Below, piece after piece: positions 6,727 to 16,171 of a DNA stretch of 44,060 bases (its first letter is position 1; each line of letters opens with the position of its first letter). Under the pieces are notes generated by a model. That model had not been told where the DNA came from. It did no database searches and worked only from the letters and a program-made list of their open reading frames with translations. The position numbers and the translations under genes were made by a program. Location of the stretch: the NCBI GenBank assembly GCA_031267385.1, contig JAIRZF010000139.1, positions 1 to 44,060 of the forward strand, in the 5' to 3' direction. This DNA comes from Dysgonamonadaceae bacterium. GTDB taxonomy: Bacteria > Bacteroidota > Bacteroidia > Bacteroidales > Azobacteroidaceae.

Positions 6727-9249
6727 TCAATAGAAAAACGAGGGGCGTATCAAATCGCCGAACAATACAGCATTGACAAATGTCCTTTCCGTTGCGTCCC
6801 ATACGCCGCGGAATACCGGATCTTCCGCAAAGAAGATGATGTTGTTTCCGGTCAGGATGGAGGCGGAGTTTTTGAGTACAGCTCCCGATTCTTCCGGGAG
6901 ATAACCGTTCAACAGCGGGTTGTCGGCATAGCCGGCTACCGTGTTTTCCCGGCTTCCTTTCAATACGGAAAGATTTTCTTTGGTAACGGGCAGGCTTTCC
7001 CGCGTTAAACCGTAAGCCAGCGGACTGTTGAGGTTGATGCGCGTTTCAAGCACGGAAGTCGGAAGTCTGCGGCGATTAGTCGGCGCGGATGTTGGCGGTA
7101 TGCTATCGGTGCGGCGCGTTGTCCGGTTGTCGGACAGGAGCCGGCTCGCCCATTGCGAAGCGCTGTTGAGGGTGATCAGTACGCCGCCGTCTGCAGTCCA
7201 TTGTTTCAGTTTCTCAATGGCCTGGGCGTTGAGTTCAGTGTAAGTTCCTCCCGCAAGAATGATCCGGTTAAAATTATAGAGCGGTATCCGGTTGAACTGT
7301 TCTGCTTCGACGCGGACGATAGGGTAGGCCAACTTCTGATCGAACAGATGCCAGACCTCGCCGGCCTCCGTGGAAGAAACGCCGCCTCCGGTCAGGATCA
7401 GCGCCTTGGGTTTGTGGATCCGTCGGAAAGCGCTACTCCCCAAATCGACACCTTTCAGGTTGTATCCCGTAGTCACGGGCAAAATGCTGATCTCTTCCGT
7501 TTCTCCGACCGATTTCAGCAAAGCAAACAAATCCCCGGACGAAACAGGCTGGTTGCCAACCGGAATCAGTAATGTTCCTGCGGGAAAATCGACCGTTTGT
7601 CCCTGACGGTTAATGGAAAATGCCCGCGAAGCCGTTTTGACGATAAGATCTTTTTCCAGTAACCGGAAAAGCGCCGTTTGTGTCCGGGAGTCGCGGAAAT
7701 CAATCAGGTAAGCGTAATCGGAACGGGAAATCGGAACGATCCTGTTTTTCAGTTTCTCTTCCACCCGCGCCCCTTGGGCGGCGTTGGTTACCTGAGCGTA
7801 GGCCAGTCCCGATGAGTACGCCACCGAAAAGCCGGCGCCATAGCCAAGTTTGCTCACATCGTCGTAATCCTTTTTATCATCGAAAATAATCTGTACCAGT
7901 GCGCTGTTGGGCTGAGCAACAGGGATAATATAGGATTTCCCCTTTTCATATTTCACGTTATCGACCGTAATATCACCGTTGTTTTCATACACTTCGAGAC
8001 GGTGATCAAGCAGGCGGTTGATGAATTTGTTGAGCCGCGACCGGTCGTAAGCATCGCCAATGATGTAGTTTTTCCCGCCGGTTTTCGGATGAATGGTAAA
8101 GAACTCCTTTTGCAGGTCGAACAAAGCCTGACGGTTAGCGTTCGCGGCGTCGATCGTAGCGATACTCGCCACAAGCTGATTCCTGACCGTATGTGCAAAA
8201 GTCAGCAGCCCATTCTCGGATTCCTGTTGAATACCGCGGGAGGAGCCCTGTTCAAAGAGGATGCCCACACCGCCGTTGTAGTCGGGATAAGTAGATCCGA
8301 AAGTCGGGTTCTTGTTGTCGTAACCCTCTTTCGTATAATAAAAAGAGCCGATCTTGTCGAGCGCTTTAGCATAATAGAGTGCAAACTCGGCATTGATCCG
8401 GTAAGTAGCCTGAGGTACGAAGCGGCTTTCGTTGCCATCCGGATCGGTCGGTTCAAAGAAAAATGAACTGTTGGCGCCCATTTCATGGTGATCGACCTGT
8501 ACGTGCGGTAGCCAGTCCTGGTAAAAGGCGACTCGCGCCTGACTTTCGGGATGCACGATGTTTACCCAGTCGCGGTTCAAATCGAACCAGTAGTGGTTGC
8601 CGCGTCCGCGAGGCCAGCCCTCCGTATGTTCGCGGTCGAGGCTGCTGTCGTTGATAAAACGGAGACTCCGGTTGTAATTGACCCATTCGGCGAAACGTTC
8701 CTGTCCGTCGGGATTGCGTACCGGGTCGATAAAATAAATACCGCCGGCAAGTTGATGTTTCACCTGTTCGGTTTGTGCGGCCGTCAGATAATAAGCGGAA
8801 AGCAGCGAAGCTTCCGCGCCGGACGGTTCATTGCCGTGCACGCTGTATCCGAGAAACAGGATCAGCGGCGTTTCGGGCGTTCCCGCCTGGCGTACCTTGC
8901 CGCGTTCCGTGCGGAACGCGTCGAGCCGTGCGATGTTTTCGGGCGAAGAAACAGCAAGGACAACCAACGGTCGTCCCTCGTGCGTACGTCCTATTTCGAT
9001 CAGTTTTGTACGGTCGGACAAGGACGCCAGCTTTTCAAAATAGGCGACGATCCGGTGGTGTTCCGTTATTTTGGAACCGGTCGGATAACCGAGGAACTGT
9101 TCTGGAGAAGGGATGTTCCGGTCGAAATTCACTTGGGAATCGAAGAAATAGTCCTGCTTTTCTCCTCCGATAACGCCTTTTTCCTGCGCAAAGAAGGGCG
9201 TGGGAAGCAATAGCGCTGTTAATACTAAGGTTGTTGTCAATCTTTTCAT
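6727..9249 (-). CDS. Secreted M14-family zinc carboxypeptidase with C-terminal amidotransferase-like domain
   Basis: 840 residues with a Sec signal peptide (MKRLTTTLVLTALLLPTPFFA). The M14 zinc site is seen as HGNE (H138, E141) and the histidine of VDHHEMG (254-255). The catalytic glutamate is probably E333 in ILFEQG, with NRDW (225-228) as a further family motif. M14 enzymes remove C-terminal residues from peptides. The region after about residue 560 has a class I amidotransferase-like look (ALILTGGGVSS, later IILAGGTY and DGGVLITL), seen in other large Bacteroidota M14 proteins. It is the last gene of the leftward series, 12 nt after the M20 gene. The base composition is GC-rich and leaves long antisense frames, which I discount. 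Confidence 0.9.
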   Translation of the reverse strand: MKRLTTTLVLTALLLPTPFFAQEKGVIGGEKQDYFFDSQVNFDRNIPSPEQFLGYPTGSKITEHHRIVAYFEKLASLSDRTKLIEIGRTHEGRPLVVLAVSSPENIARLDAFRTERGKVRQAGTPETPLILFLGYSVHGNEPSGAEASLLSAYYLTAAQTEQVKHQLAGGIYFIDPVRNPDGQERFAEWVNYNRSLRFINDSSLDREHTEGWPRGRGNHYWFDLNRDWVNIVHPESQARVAFYQDWLPHVQVDHHEMGANSSFFFEPTDPDGNESRFVPQATYRINAEFALYYAKALDKIGSFYYTKEGYDNKNPTFGSTYPDYNGGVGILFEQGSSRGIQQESENGLLTFAHTVRNQLVASIATIDAANANRQALFDLQKEFFTIHPKTGGKNYIIGDAYDRSRLNKFINRLLDHRLEVYENNGDITVDNVKYEKGKSYIIPVAQPNSALVQIIFDDKKDYDDVSKLGYGAGFSVAYSSGLAYAQVTNAAQGARVEEKLKNRIVPISRSDYAYLIDFRDSRTQTALFRLLEKDLIVKTASRAFSINRQGQTVDFPAGTLLIPVGNQPVSSGDLFALLKSVGETEEISILPVTTGYNLKGVDLGSSAFRRIHKPKALILTGGGVSSTEAGEVWHLFDQKLAYPIVRVEAEQFNRIPLYNFNRIILAGGTYTELNAQAIEKLKQWTADGGVLITLNSASQWASRLLSDNRTTRRTDSIPPTSAPTNRRRLPTSVLETRINLNSPLAYGLTRESLPVTKENLSVLKGSRENTVAGYADNPLLNGYLPEESGAVLKNSASILTGNNIIFFAEDPVFRGVWDATERTFVNAVLFGDLIRPSFFY

Positions 9250-9261
9250 TTGTATATCATT

Positions 9262-10725
9262 TTATTTGTTTTTCACTCGGTAATCCAGCGCCGGTTTACG
9301 GTCGCCCAATAGAGGGACGTATTGAAAATCCGCACCCCTTTTCTTTTCAAATTCAGCCCGGGCTTTCTGTATCAGTTCCGGGTTGGAATACAGGTCGATA
9401 GCAGTCAACGCAAAAACCTTGGCGGCATTGATAAGGCCCTTTGTGCCGATGGTTGTGCCGCTTGCCGCCACGTTCTGCCAACTGTGTCCGGCGCTTCCCG
9501 GCACAAACACGGCCGTATTGAAACTGACCGCCGGGACGTTCCAGCTCACATCGCCTACATCGGTCGAACCGCCTCCCTGCGAGGGACGTTCTTCGCGCAA
9601 AGGCTGTACTTTCGTCACGTTCCTGAGGATCGTATCGTTCAGGTTCAATCCTTTGACGATTTCGCGGGCAAACGCCTGTTCCCGTTCATCATAAGTCACG
9701 CCGCCCACGATTTCCAGTTTTTGCTGAACCAGTTCCTGAAGTTGCCGGTTGCCCAGTAATTCGTAGAAGCCGGAAATGATCTCCGACGAAACAGTAGTTT
9801 GCGTCCCTTTTGCAGCGCCTTCGGCAGCCTGTCCGATCCATTCCGTAAGGTCTTCCAGCACTTCGCGCTTCGGATTGCGGATATAATAGGAGACCTTGGC
9901 GTAGTCGGGCACCACGTTGGGCGCTTCGCCGCCATTGACAATCACGTAATGGATGCGCGACGATGTCGGGACGTGTTCGCGCAGCAAATTGACCATGTAG
10001 TTGAACGCCTCTACGCCGTCGAGCGCCGAGCGGCCCTTATCGGGCGATCCGGCTGCATGGGCGGCAATTCCACGGAAAGTATAGTCGACCATCCGGATGG
10101 CTGTACCCGAACCGACGCTCACGGCGTTTCCCGTACCCGGATGCCAGTCGAGCACAATGTCTGTTCCCTTGAAAAGTCCTTCGCGCACCATGTAGACCTT
10201 TCCGCCGCCGCCTTCTTCGGCAGGTGTTCCGAATACTTTGATGGTTCCTCCGCGGTGACTGTCTTCGAGCCATTGTTTGATTGCGATTGCGCCCGCGATG
10301 GAACCTACTCCGAATACATTATGTCCGCAACCGTGCCCGTTTCCGCCCTCTACCAGAGGTTTGCGGTAGGGAACCGTATCTTGCGACAGTCCGGGGAGGG
10401 CGTCAAACTCGGCCAATATCCCGATTACCGGAGCGCCCTGCCCGTAGGTTGCGACATAGGCCGTGGGCATTCCGGCGACTTCTGCTTCGACGGTAAAGCC
10501 GTTTTCACGGAGGTGTTGCTGGTGTTCCGCCGAACTCAGCGTTTCGAGGAACCCCAGTTCGGGATGACTCCAGATCTGTTTCTGTAACCGGTCGTATGTG
10601 CCGAATGAACGGTCGAGATAAGCGATTGCAGCGTTGTCGAGCGGGTTCTTTTTGTTCTTTTTCTGTGCATGAACGCAGGTGAAAGCTGTTAACAAGCAAA
10701 AGAGTAATACTGTTTTTTGTTTCAT
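9262..10725 (-). CDS. Secreted M20-family amidohydrolase (AbgB-like)
   Basis: 487 residues with a Sec signal peptide (MKQKTVLLFCLLTAFTCVHA). The metal-binding motifs of the M20D amidohydrolases are present: GHGCGHN (130-136; C133, H135), PAEEGGGG (E170, E171) and DWHPG (H195). The dimerisation domain is inserted after about residue 215. The closest type I recognise is the p-aminobenzoyl-glutamate hydrolase B subunit, which cuts an amide bond to an amino acid. Unlike the cytosolic AbgB, this one is exported. It lies between the S9 and M14 genes with 10-12-nt spacers, so the three hydrolases are probably co-transcribed. The true substrate is not known. Confidence 0.9.
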   Translation of the reverse strand: MKQKTVLLFCLLTAFTCVHAQKKNKKNPLDNAAIAYLDRSFGTYDRLQKQIWSHPELGFLETLSSAEHQQHLRENGFTVEAEVAGMPTAYVATYGQGAPVIGILAEFDALPGLSQDTVPYRKPLVEGGNGHGCGHNVFGVGSIAGAIAIKQWLEDSHRGGTIKVFGTPAEEGGGGKVYMVREGLFKGTDIVLDWHPGTGNAVSVGSGTAIRMVDYTFRGIAAHAAGSPDKGRSALDGVEAFNYMVNLLREHVPTSSRIHYVIVNGGEAPNVVPDYAKVSYYIRNPKREVLEDLTEWIGQAAEGAAKGTQTTVSSEIISGFYELLGNRQLQELVQQKLEIVGGVTYDEREQAFAREIVKGLNLNDTILRNVTKVQPLREERPSQGGGSTDVGDVSWNVPAVSFNTAVFVPGSAGHSWQNVAASGTTIGTKGLINAAKVFALTAIDLYSNPELIQKARAEFEKKRGADFQYVPLLGDRKPALDYRVKNK

Positions 10726-10734
10726 TGTGTTATA

Positions 10735-12750
10735 TCATTTTAATTCCTGTTCTTTCAAATAGTTATCGAACCATCCCTTTATCTCCTCGAGGCGTTTGAT
10801 GCGGTTTTGCGGCTTTCCGGAACGCGACAGCTCGTGGTTTTCGTTTTTGAAAATGACGATCTTCGACGGAACGTCAAAGTATTGCAGGGCGTAGTACATC
10901 TGCAAGCCTTCGACCAGCCAGCAACGGTAATCCTGTTCGCTGTGAATGAACAGGGTCGGCGTTTTCACTTTATCGGCGTATTTCAGCGGCGAAGCCTCCC
11001 AAAGCCCTTGCCCGCTTTTCCAGATATCAGCGCCCCAGTAACTGTACGTGAACGAATATCCGATGTCGCTGGTATTGCTGAATGAAAGCCACGACGATAT
11101 TCCGCGCTGTGAAGCGGCCGCTTTGAAACGGTCGGTATGTCCGATGATCCAGTTGGTCATCAGGCCGCCATAAGAACCGCCGGTCACACCGAGGCGGCCG
11201 GCGTCGATAAAATCGGTCTGTGCAAGAACCGCGTCGGTGAATCTCATCAGGTCGTTGTAGTCGGTCTTTCCTACCTTGCCGCGTATATCCGAGAATTTCG
11301 ATCCGCGTCCCGAACTGCCTTCCGGATTGGTAAAGAAGACGGCGTAGCCCTGATTCGCCCAGTATTGCATTTCATGAAAAAACACCGTACCATAGGCCGT
11401 TTTTGGTCCTCCGTGAATATCAAGTATGGCGGGATATTTCCGTCCTTTCTCGTAGTTGGCCGGTGGAAGGACGTATCCGTTCAAGGTGTTGCCGTTTTGT
11501 CCTGTAAACCGTATTTCAATAGGTTTAACGATGTTGTATTCATCAAAAACCGGTTTATTGATAGCCGTCAACGGAGAAGCATTTCCCGTTGAATCAATAA
11601 AATAAATCTCAGCGCCCTGCTGTTCTTCGAGGGCTACAACAAGAAAACCGTCCTTGTAGGGTTGGTATTCTAAAATGGAAATGCGTCCTTTCGACAAATG
11701 CGTTATCCCGGCGTCTTTCCACGCCAGGTGAATGAGCGGGGCGTAATCGACGTCAGTCGTAACAAACCGGATCCCCTTATCGTCGAATGTTATTTCCGAA
11801 CGGCCGGCGCCTCCGATGTCAGAGCCGATACTGTTGCCGATAGCATAAAAAGCGCCGTCGTAAACCGGCGTCAATTTGCCGGTGCGGATATTCAACCGGT
11901 AGATGCCCGGATTCTCGATCCGGTCGTGTTCATGACTGCGGTTGATGGTCAATATGATCTCGTCGTTGTTCAGGAATGTGATGTTGCCGTACGACGCTTT
12001 TTCAAACAGGTTCCACTCTTTTTTCTCGAGCGAAGCAGCGTCGAGCGATACCAGCAGGCTGCCTTCGGGCTGTTTTCCGTACCATGCCGGTTTCAGGGTG
12101 TATACAAGCGTTTGTTTATCGGGGCTTAATTTGAGGCCGGAAACCGACGCCAGCGTATCGGACAACAATCGACTTTCGCCTTTGTTGTAGAAATACAGTT
12201 GAGTGCGCCGTCCGCTGATGTCGCCTCTGCCGTTCGACCAAAAGGGCAATTCTTCGTAAATGTGATAGTTCTTGCCTTTATCTGCATTGTGATCTGCGTT
12301 ATGATCGTATGATGAGGTGTAAAAGAATGTATCCTTGTCGATCCATTCGGTTTGAGCGGCCTGGAAAGGCAGTTTCAGCCATTCGTCCGCTTCACCGTAA
12401 CCGTAGCTTAATTTCAGGAAAACGGTCGATGGCGTGGCTTCGTCGGCATCCGCTCTCCTTGCCTCCCGGAAGATGATATCTTTATTGTGAAAGAAGTAAT
12501 CGGAAATGCCTTTTGCTACCCTGACCGGCTTGTTGTCGGTCAATTGATAGAGTGCGGACGTGTAGTTGTTCTTTTCCTTGTCGGCCTGACTGACGGTGAA
12601 GAAGATGTTATCGTCCAGGACTTTCAGGTTGGCAATGCGTTTCACCTGTGTGAAAAAATCGCTGTCGACCGGTTTCCTGGCGGCAGTCTGAGCTGCCGCC
12701 GTGAAAGCCGTCGCTATTAGAAACAAGATAACCACAATCTTTTTGTTCAT
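10735..12750 (-). CDS. Secreted S9-family prolyl oligopeptidase-like serine peptidase
   Basis: 671 residues with a signal peptide ending in AFTAAA/Q. The N-terminal part (about 30-405) is a beta-propeller. The C-terminal alpha/beta-hydrolase domain starts near PAILDIHGGPK and has the nucleophile elbow GGSYGG (S526), the aspartate in SEQDYRC (D607) and the histidine in NENHE (H639), a complete catalytic triad. Family members release dipeptides or acylated amino acids from oligopeptides. It is separated by 12 nt from the OsmC-like lipoprotein gene and by 9 nt from the M20 gene, consistent with one transcript. Confidence 0.93.
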   Translation of the reverse strand: MNKKIVVILFLIATAFTAAAQTAARKPVDSDFFTQVKRIANLKVLDDNIFFTVSQADKEKNNYTSALYQLTDNKPVRVAKGISDYFFHNKDIIFREARRADADEATPSTVFLKLSYGYGEADEWLKLPFQAAQTEWIDKDTFFYTSSYDHNADHNADKGKNYHIYEELPFWSNGRGDISGRRTQLYFYNKGESRLLSDTLASVSGLKLSPDKQTLVYTLKPAWYGKQPEGSLLVSLDAASLEKKEWNLFEKASYGNITFLNNDEIILTINRSHEHDRIENPGIYRLNIRTGKLTPVYDGAFYAIGNSIGSDIGGAGRSEITFDDKGIRFVTTDVDYAPLIHLAWKDAGITHLSKGRISILEYQPYKDGFLVVALEEQQGAEIYFIDSTGNASPLTAINKPVFDEYNIVKPIEIRFTGQNGNTLNGYVLPPANYEKGRKYPAILDIHGGPKTAYGTVFFHEMQYWANQGYAVFFTNPEGSSGRGSKFSDIRGKVGKTDYNDLMRFTDAVLAQTDFIDAGRLGVTGGSYGGLMTNWIIGHTDRFKAAASQRGISSWLSFSNTSDIGYSFTYSYWGADIWKSGQGLWEASPLKYADKVKTPTLFIHSEQDYRCWLVEGLQMYYALQYFDVPSKIVIFKNENHELSRSGKPQNRIKRLEEIKGWFDNYLKEQELK

Positions 12751-12762
12751 AGCGTCTGTTCT

Positions 12763-14037
12763 TTAATCTTTATAATGGTAATGAAACTGCGGATGGGTGC
12801 GGTATTGATCCGGGTCGTCGCGTACGATGCGCCCTTCTATTTTCTGTTCTGAAATAAACAGATTGTAGATCGGACAGACGGCCTCGACGGCGTCGCGCAG
12901 GGCGACGATCTCGTCGTAGCTGTGCGGCGAACGGTAATGGACGGTGTAGTGAATTTCGTGGGGCCAGGCGGGTATGTTTTCAAATCCCGGCCGACCGGCA
13001 CGCAGGTCGTAAACGGCTTCGGCAGTGATGTACAGCGTGTCGAGCGTTATCTCGCGCGAAGCGGCCTGAATCTCGGTGATATGCGTAATACAACTTGTGA
13101 GCGCTCCCAACTGATGTTCCAGGGAGCTTGGTCCGAGGTCGTTGCCTGCTAATACCGGCAGGTTGTCGTGGATGAAGTTGAAATGGCGGATGTGTACTTT
13201 GCGCGCTCCTGAAACGGGGTCGAGTTCGACATGAAGCTTGTCGAGTTGTGGCTCCCGTTGCCGCGATTGCCCCGGTTCATCGCTGTTCCCGGTTGCCGGA
13301 CGAGCCTGGCGGGAAGTCTGGCGAGGGGCGGAACGAGCCAGGATAGCGGCGCGTTTGTACTTGAGGTATTCACGCAGACCGGGTTGGTAAGGCGGTTCGA
13401 AAGTCAGGTTGCGGGGCGTTGGTTGATAGTCGATGTCTCCTTTTACGACTTGCTTGACTGATGCGATGTTAAACGCAGGAGAATGAAGTTCTGCCAGGAT
13501 GCGCACTTCTTCCAGCTGTTCGTCGGTTGCCGGCGACTGGACATAGATTGTGTAAAACAGGTTGTGCGGATGGACGATGCGCTTTTCGGGTCTCACCGAA
13601 TCAGGACGGCTGGTGATGGATACGCCGAGCGAGTCGATCCTCACGCCCTTGAGTGCGGCCTGACTGAGGTATGAGTCAGCCAAGTCGCTCGCAATGGCAG
13701 TGAGGGACGATTCGGGCGATCCGGGGCCGAGGCTATAACCGGCAAAAGCGTAATCGCTGTCGCTGATAATTTGGTGTCCGCGGATGCGGATGCGGCGTAC
13801 ACCGGAGCGTTGTTCGGCGGTTGTCCGGACTTCCAGCCGGATGGGTTGGATCTGATCGGAAGGCGTTTTGTCTAATTTTTCCAGTGCGGCTAGACGGCGT
13901 TTCTGGAAGTCGCGGAGCGTCGGTTGGCCGCTGTTGTGGTCGCTGTTGCAGGAGGCAAAGGCCAACGCCGTCAACAGTAAGCCTGCTAATGCACTTCTTC
14001 TGCCTGCGGCAAAAGCGTTTTGTTTTTGATGTTTCAT
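12763..14037 (-). CDS. Lipoprotein with two tandem OsmC-like domains
   Basis: 424 residues. The N-terminus has a lipobox (ALAFASC, C30). The body contains two copies of one module: LGPGSPESSLTAIASD (103-118) with HSPAFN (185-190), and LGPSSLEHQLGALTSC (301-316) with VCPIYN (387-392). The second module has the layout of OsmC/Ohr proteins: the G-P-S-x-L-E-x-x-L-x-A-L-x-S-C helix and a second cysteine in a CP motif (C316, C388). Both cysteines are replaced in the first module (D118, S186). OsmC/Ohr enzymes are normally single-domain, cytosolic thiol peroxidases; an exported tandem form is unusual. A linker rich in R, S, Q and P (about 235-262) joins the modules. It precedes the peptidase genes in the same direction. 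The assignment is by motif reading and not confirmed by search. Confidence 0.7.
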   Translation of the reverse strand: MKHQKQNAFAAGRRSALAGLLLTALAFASCNSDHNSGQPTLRDFQKRRLAALEKLDKTPSDQIQPIRLEVRTTAEQRSGVRRIRIRGHQIISDSDYAFAGYSLGPGSPESSLTAIASDLADSYLSQAALKGVRIDSLGVSITSRPDSVRPEKRIVHPHNLFYTIYVQSPATDEQLEEVRILAELHSPAFNIASVKQVVKGDIDYQPTPRNLTFEPPYQPGLREYLKYKRAAILARSAPRQTSRQARPATGNSDEPGQSRQREPQLDKLHVELDPVSGARKVHIRHFNFIHDNLPVLAGNDLGPSSLEHQLGALTSCITHITEIQAASREITLDTLYITAEAVYDLRAGRPGFENIPAWPHEIHYTVHYRSPHSYDEIVALRDAVEAVCPIYNLFISEQKIEGRIVRDDPDQYRTHPQFHYHYKD

Positions 14038-14066
14038 GATTGTTTTATTGTTGTTTGAATATTAAT

Positions 14067-15407
14067 TTATTTGATGAATGTTTTACTGTATATTTGTTTG
14101 TTTTGACCCCTTACCGACACAATATAAATCCCTTTCCGCAACGATGAGAGGTTCCATGAAACAGTTTCTCCCGATGATTTGCCGGTTTTGACAAGGTTGC
14201 CTGATATATCACTTAATTGAACAGTATATGATTCCTTTACATTTCTTGCTTGCGTATTAAGACTGTTAAAACTAATTTCTAATATATTAGTATTAGAATT
14301 ATACGACATCAAACATCCTTCACATCCAATACATCCACTAGCTTTATTGAAATAAACTGATTCCTCTAATGGGCAGGGAGAATTTTCCGTACTAACATAA
14401 AATGAATAATTACTTCCTGTTCCAGGAGTAAAAGTTAGGGTTCCGCCGGAATTTTGGTTCCATGTTAACACAGGATCGGAAAATGACTCTAATGACCATA
14501 CATAATTCCCACTTGGCAGTGGATTCATATTAACTGTAACTTGCGAAGAATTTAAAAGCCCATTTGAACTGCTCAAATTCCCTGTTTCTCCACTTTGGCT
14601 GTATATTCCTTTAAAACCATATAAAGAAACATTTTTTCTCGCAGTCGTATTATTTCCATTGATAGTTACAGTGGCATCTATCCATGCAGAACCGACACCA
14701 TTCGAGGTAAATACTTGAGAAGAACCTGTATTTCCTGATTTACTTAAATTGCTGCTGTTTGACCATGTTACAGTAGCGCCGGCCGGCAGATTTGGGACAG
14801 AATATGTAGCACTGCTTCCTATTGAACAGAATGATGATGGACCTGAAACAGAAACAGAAACAGAAATGGACGATGTCTTCACATAATATTTTATGGCGCC
14901 TCCAAACTGGCCATAATTCAATGCATGTTGCATCAACGGTCCATTACCCCATTTGGAAATGACAATCCCCGGTTGACTTGTTGTTATCGCCGAATGGTCT
15001 CCATCTAACCAGTAAACTTTTCCCGGATATGTTTCCTGGGATACTTCAGTGTAACTGCCATCTGTCATATATGCAATTTCCGGATGCTCTGTCATACCTA
15101 AGGTACAATCCATCTCTATCCATCTGTCTATATATTGCTCTACTTTGATCCACGCATATCCATGACAATTGAATTTGTCGGATGAACTAAGACCGTTATA
15201 CGTTGGTATTTGTATTGCTTCCGGAAAGTTGTGAGCATAGGTTGAATCAATTCTTACCCTGTCTTGGAAAGAGTATTCGCAATTCAAAAAAGTAATAACC
15301 AGACTACCATTAGGAGTATATATATCATACATCATTTCGTGACATTGCGCTTTTATCGATTGTATGGCAACAATACAAATCACAAAGAAAAATATAAGTT
15401 TATTCAT
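14067..15407 (-). CDS. Secreted protein with possible papain-like site, Ig/PKD-like repeats and type IX sorting domain
   Basis: 446 residues. A signal peptide (to about residue 20) is followed by a region with the motifs FNCHGYAW (C81, H82), GDHSAI (H138) and ISKWGNGPLMQH (H161). The N-C-H-x-Y-A-W plus D-H-S pattern is one I associate with predicted NlpC/P60- or papain-like folds in Bacteroidota, with the cysteine as nucleophile; this is inference. Residues about 182-360 are Ig/PKD-like (VSGPSSFCSIGSSATYSVP...). The last 70 residues form a type A sorting domain (GIYIVSVRG...YSKTFIK), so the protein is probably exported by the type IX system. Its bases are richer in A/T than the OsmC-like gene just downstream. 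It ends the run of paralogous genes, 5 nt after the 252-residue one. Confidence 0.75.
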   Translation of the reverse strand: MNKLIFFFVICIVAIQSIKAQCHEMMYDIYTPNGSLVITFLNCEYSFQDRVRIDSTYAHNFPEAIQIPTYNGLSSSDKFNCHGYAWIKVEQYIDRWIEMDCTLGMTEHPEIAYMTDGSYTEVSQETYPGKVYWLDGDHSAITTSQPGIVISKWGNGPLMQHALNYGQFGGAIKYYVKTSSISVSVSVSGPSSFCSIGSSATYSVPNLPAGATVTWSNSSNLSKSGNTGSSQVFTSNGVGSAWIDATVTINGNNTTARKNVSLYGFKGIYSQSGETGNLSSSNGLLNSSQVTVNMNPLPSGNYVWSLESFSDPVLTWNQNSGGTLTFTPGTGSNYSFYVSTENSPCPLEESVYFNKASGCIGCEGCLMSYNSNTNILEISFNSLNTQARNVKESYTVQLSDISGNLVKTGKSSGETVSWNLSSLRKGIYIVSVRGQNKQIYSKTFIK

Positions 15408-15412
15408 GTTTT

Positions 15413-16171
15413 CTATTTTATTAATTGATACGACAATTCATCCAATAATTTTACCATTTCGGCATTGGCTCTGCTTGGACAACAGACCAGATAATGTAAT
15501 TCCGGGGTGAGTTTACCCATTTTATGGATGATATGTGCTCTGGAATAGAAATTATCCTGAAATTCAATCATATAAAAATGATATGCATAATCTTCATCAT
15601 AGATATTCCGTTGAATTTCATATCCGGCTACAAGACTTTGCAAGATTTTTTTGAGGATTTCTTTATCCTCTTCACTCTGCAAATGAAGGCGGGTAAATAA
15701 CCGTTCCAAAAAAGCAACAGAATAAGTGGTAGAAAACTCCCCTTTATTCCAGTCTAGCCAGCACAACTGTTTATCGTAGCGTTTTAGTAATTCACCGGCT
15801 GCTTCTTTTCTTTCGTAGAGTTCTCGTATGCCATTAAAGTCGCTGAAAAACTTATTGAGACCGTCATCTTTATAATTAAAACGAAAGACGTCCATCCATA
15901 AGGGATAATTCAAGCAAATATCCGTCAGGTCTTCGGTGGACAGGGACGTTAATACTTCATCGGGAATCTGGCAGACGTCGACCATTTCCTGAGAGGTTTT
16001 AAAAGCTCTCCATTCATCCGTACCGGGTTTCACAGGGTAATCCCAGGGAAGCTCCCGTTGAAGTTCTTCGCAAGTGCAGACGGGTTCCTCCGGAGTTTCC
16101 GGCGCATCCTTTGTATCGCACGAAAAGAGGCACAGAAAGAACAACAATATCACGCCCTTTTTCATTTTCAC
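15413..16171 (-). CDS. Lipoprotein, third member of a tandem paralogous family of unknown function
   Basis: 252 residues with a lipobox (LCLFSC, C18). I do not recognise the family. The shared core runs from RELPWDYPVKPGTDEW (39-54) through a Q-I-P-D-E-V-L-x-x-L-S-T-E-D-L-T-D-I-C-L motif and F-N-G-I-R-E-L-Y to the C-terminal DELSYQLIK. It is mostly helical. The start codon overlaps the stop of the preceding gene by 4 nt (ATGA), so translation is probably coupled. A Cys pair lies just after the lipid anchor (CTCEE). Confidence 0.75.
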   Translation of the reverse strand: MKMKKGVILLFFLCLFSCDTKDAPETPEEPVCTCEELQRELPWDYPVKPGTDEWRAFKTSQEMVDVCQIPDEVLTSLSTEDLTDICLNYPLWMDVFRFNYKDDGLNKFFSDFNGIRELYERKEAAGELLKRYDKQLCWLDWNKGEFSTTYSVAFLERLFTRLHLQSEEDKEILKKILQSLVAGYEIQRNIYDEDYAYHFYMIEFQDNFYSRAHIIHKMGKLTPELHYLVCCPSRANAEMVKLLDELSYQLIK

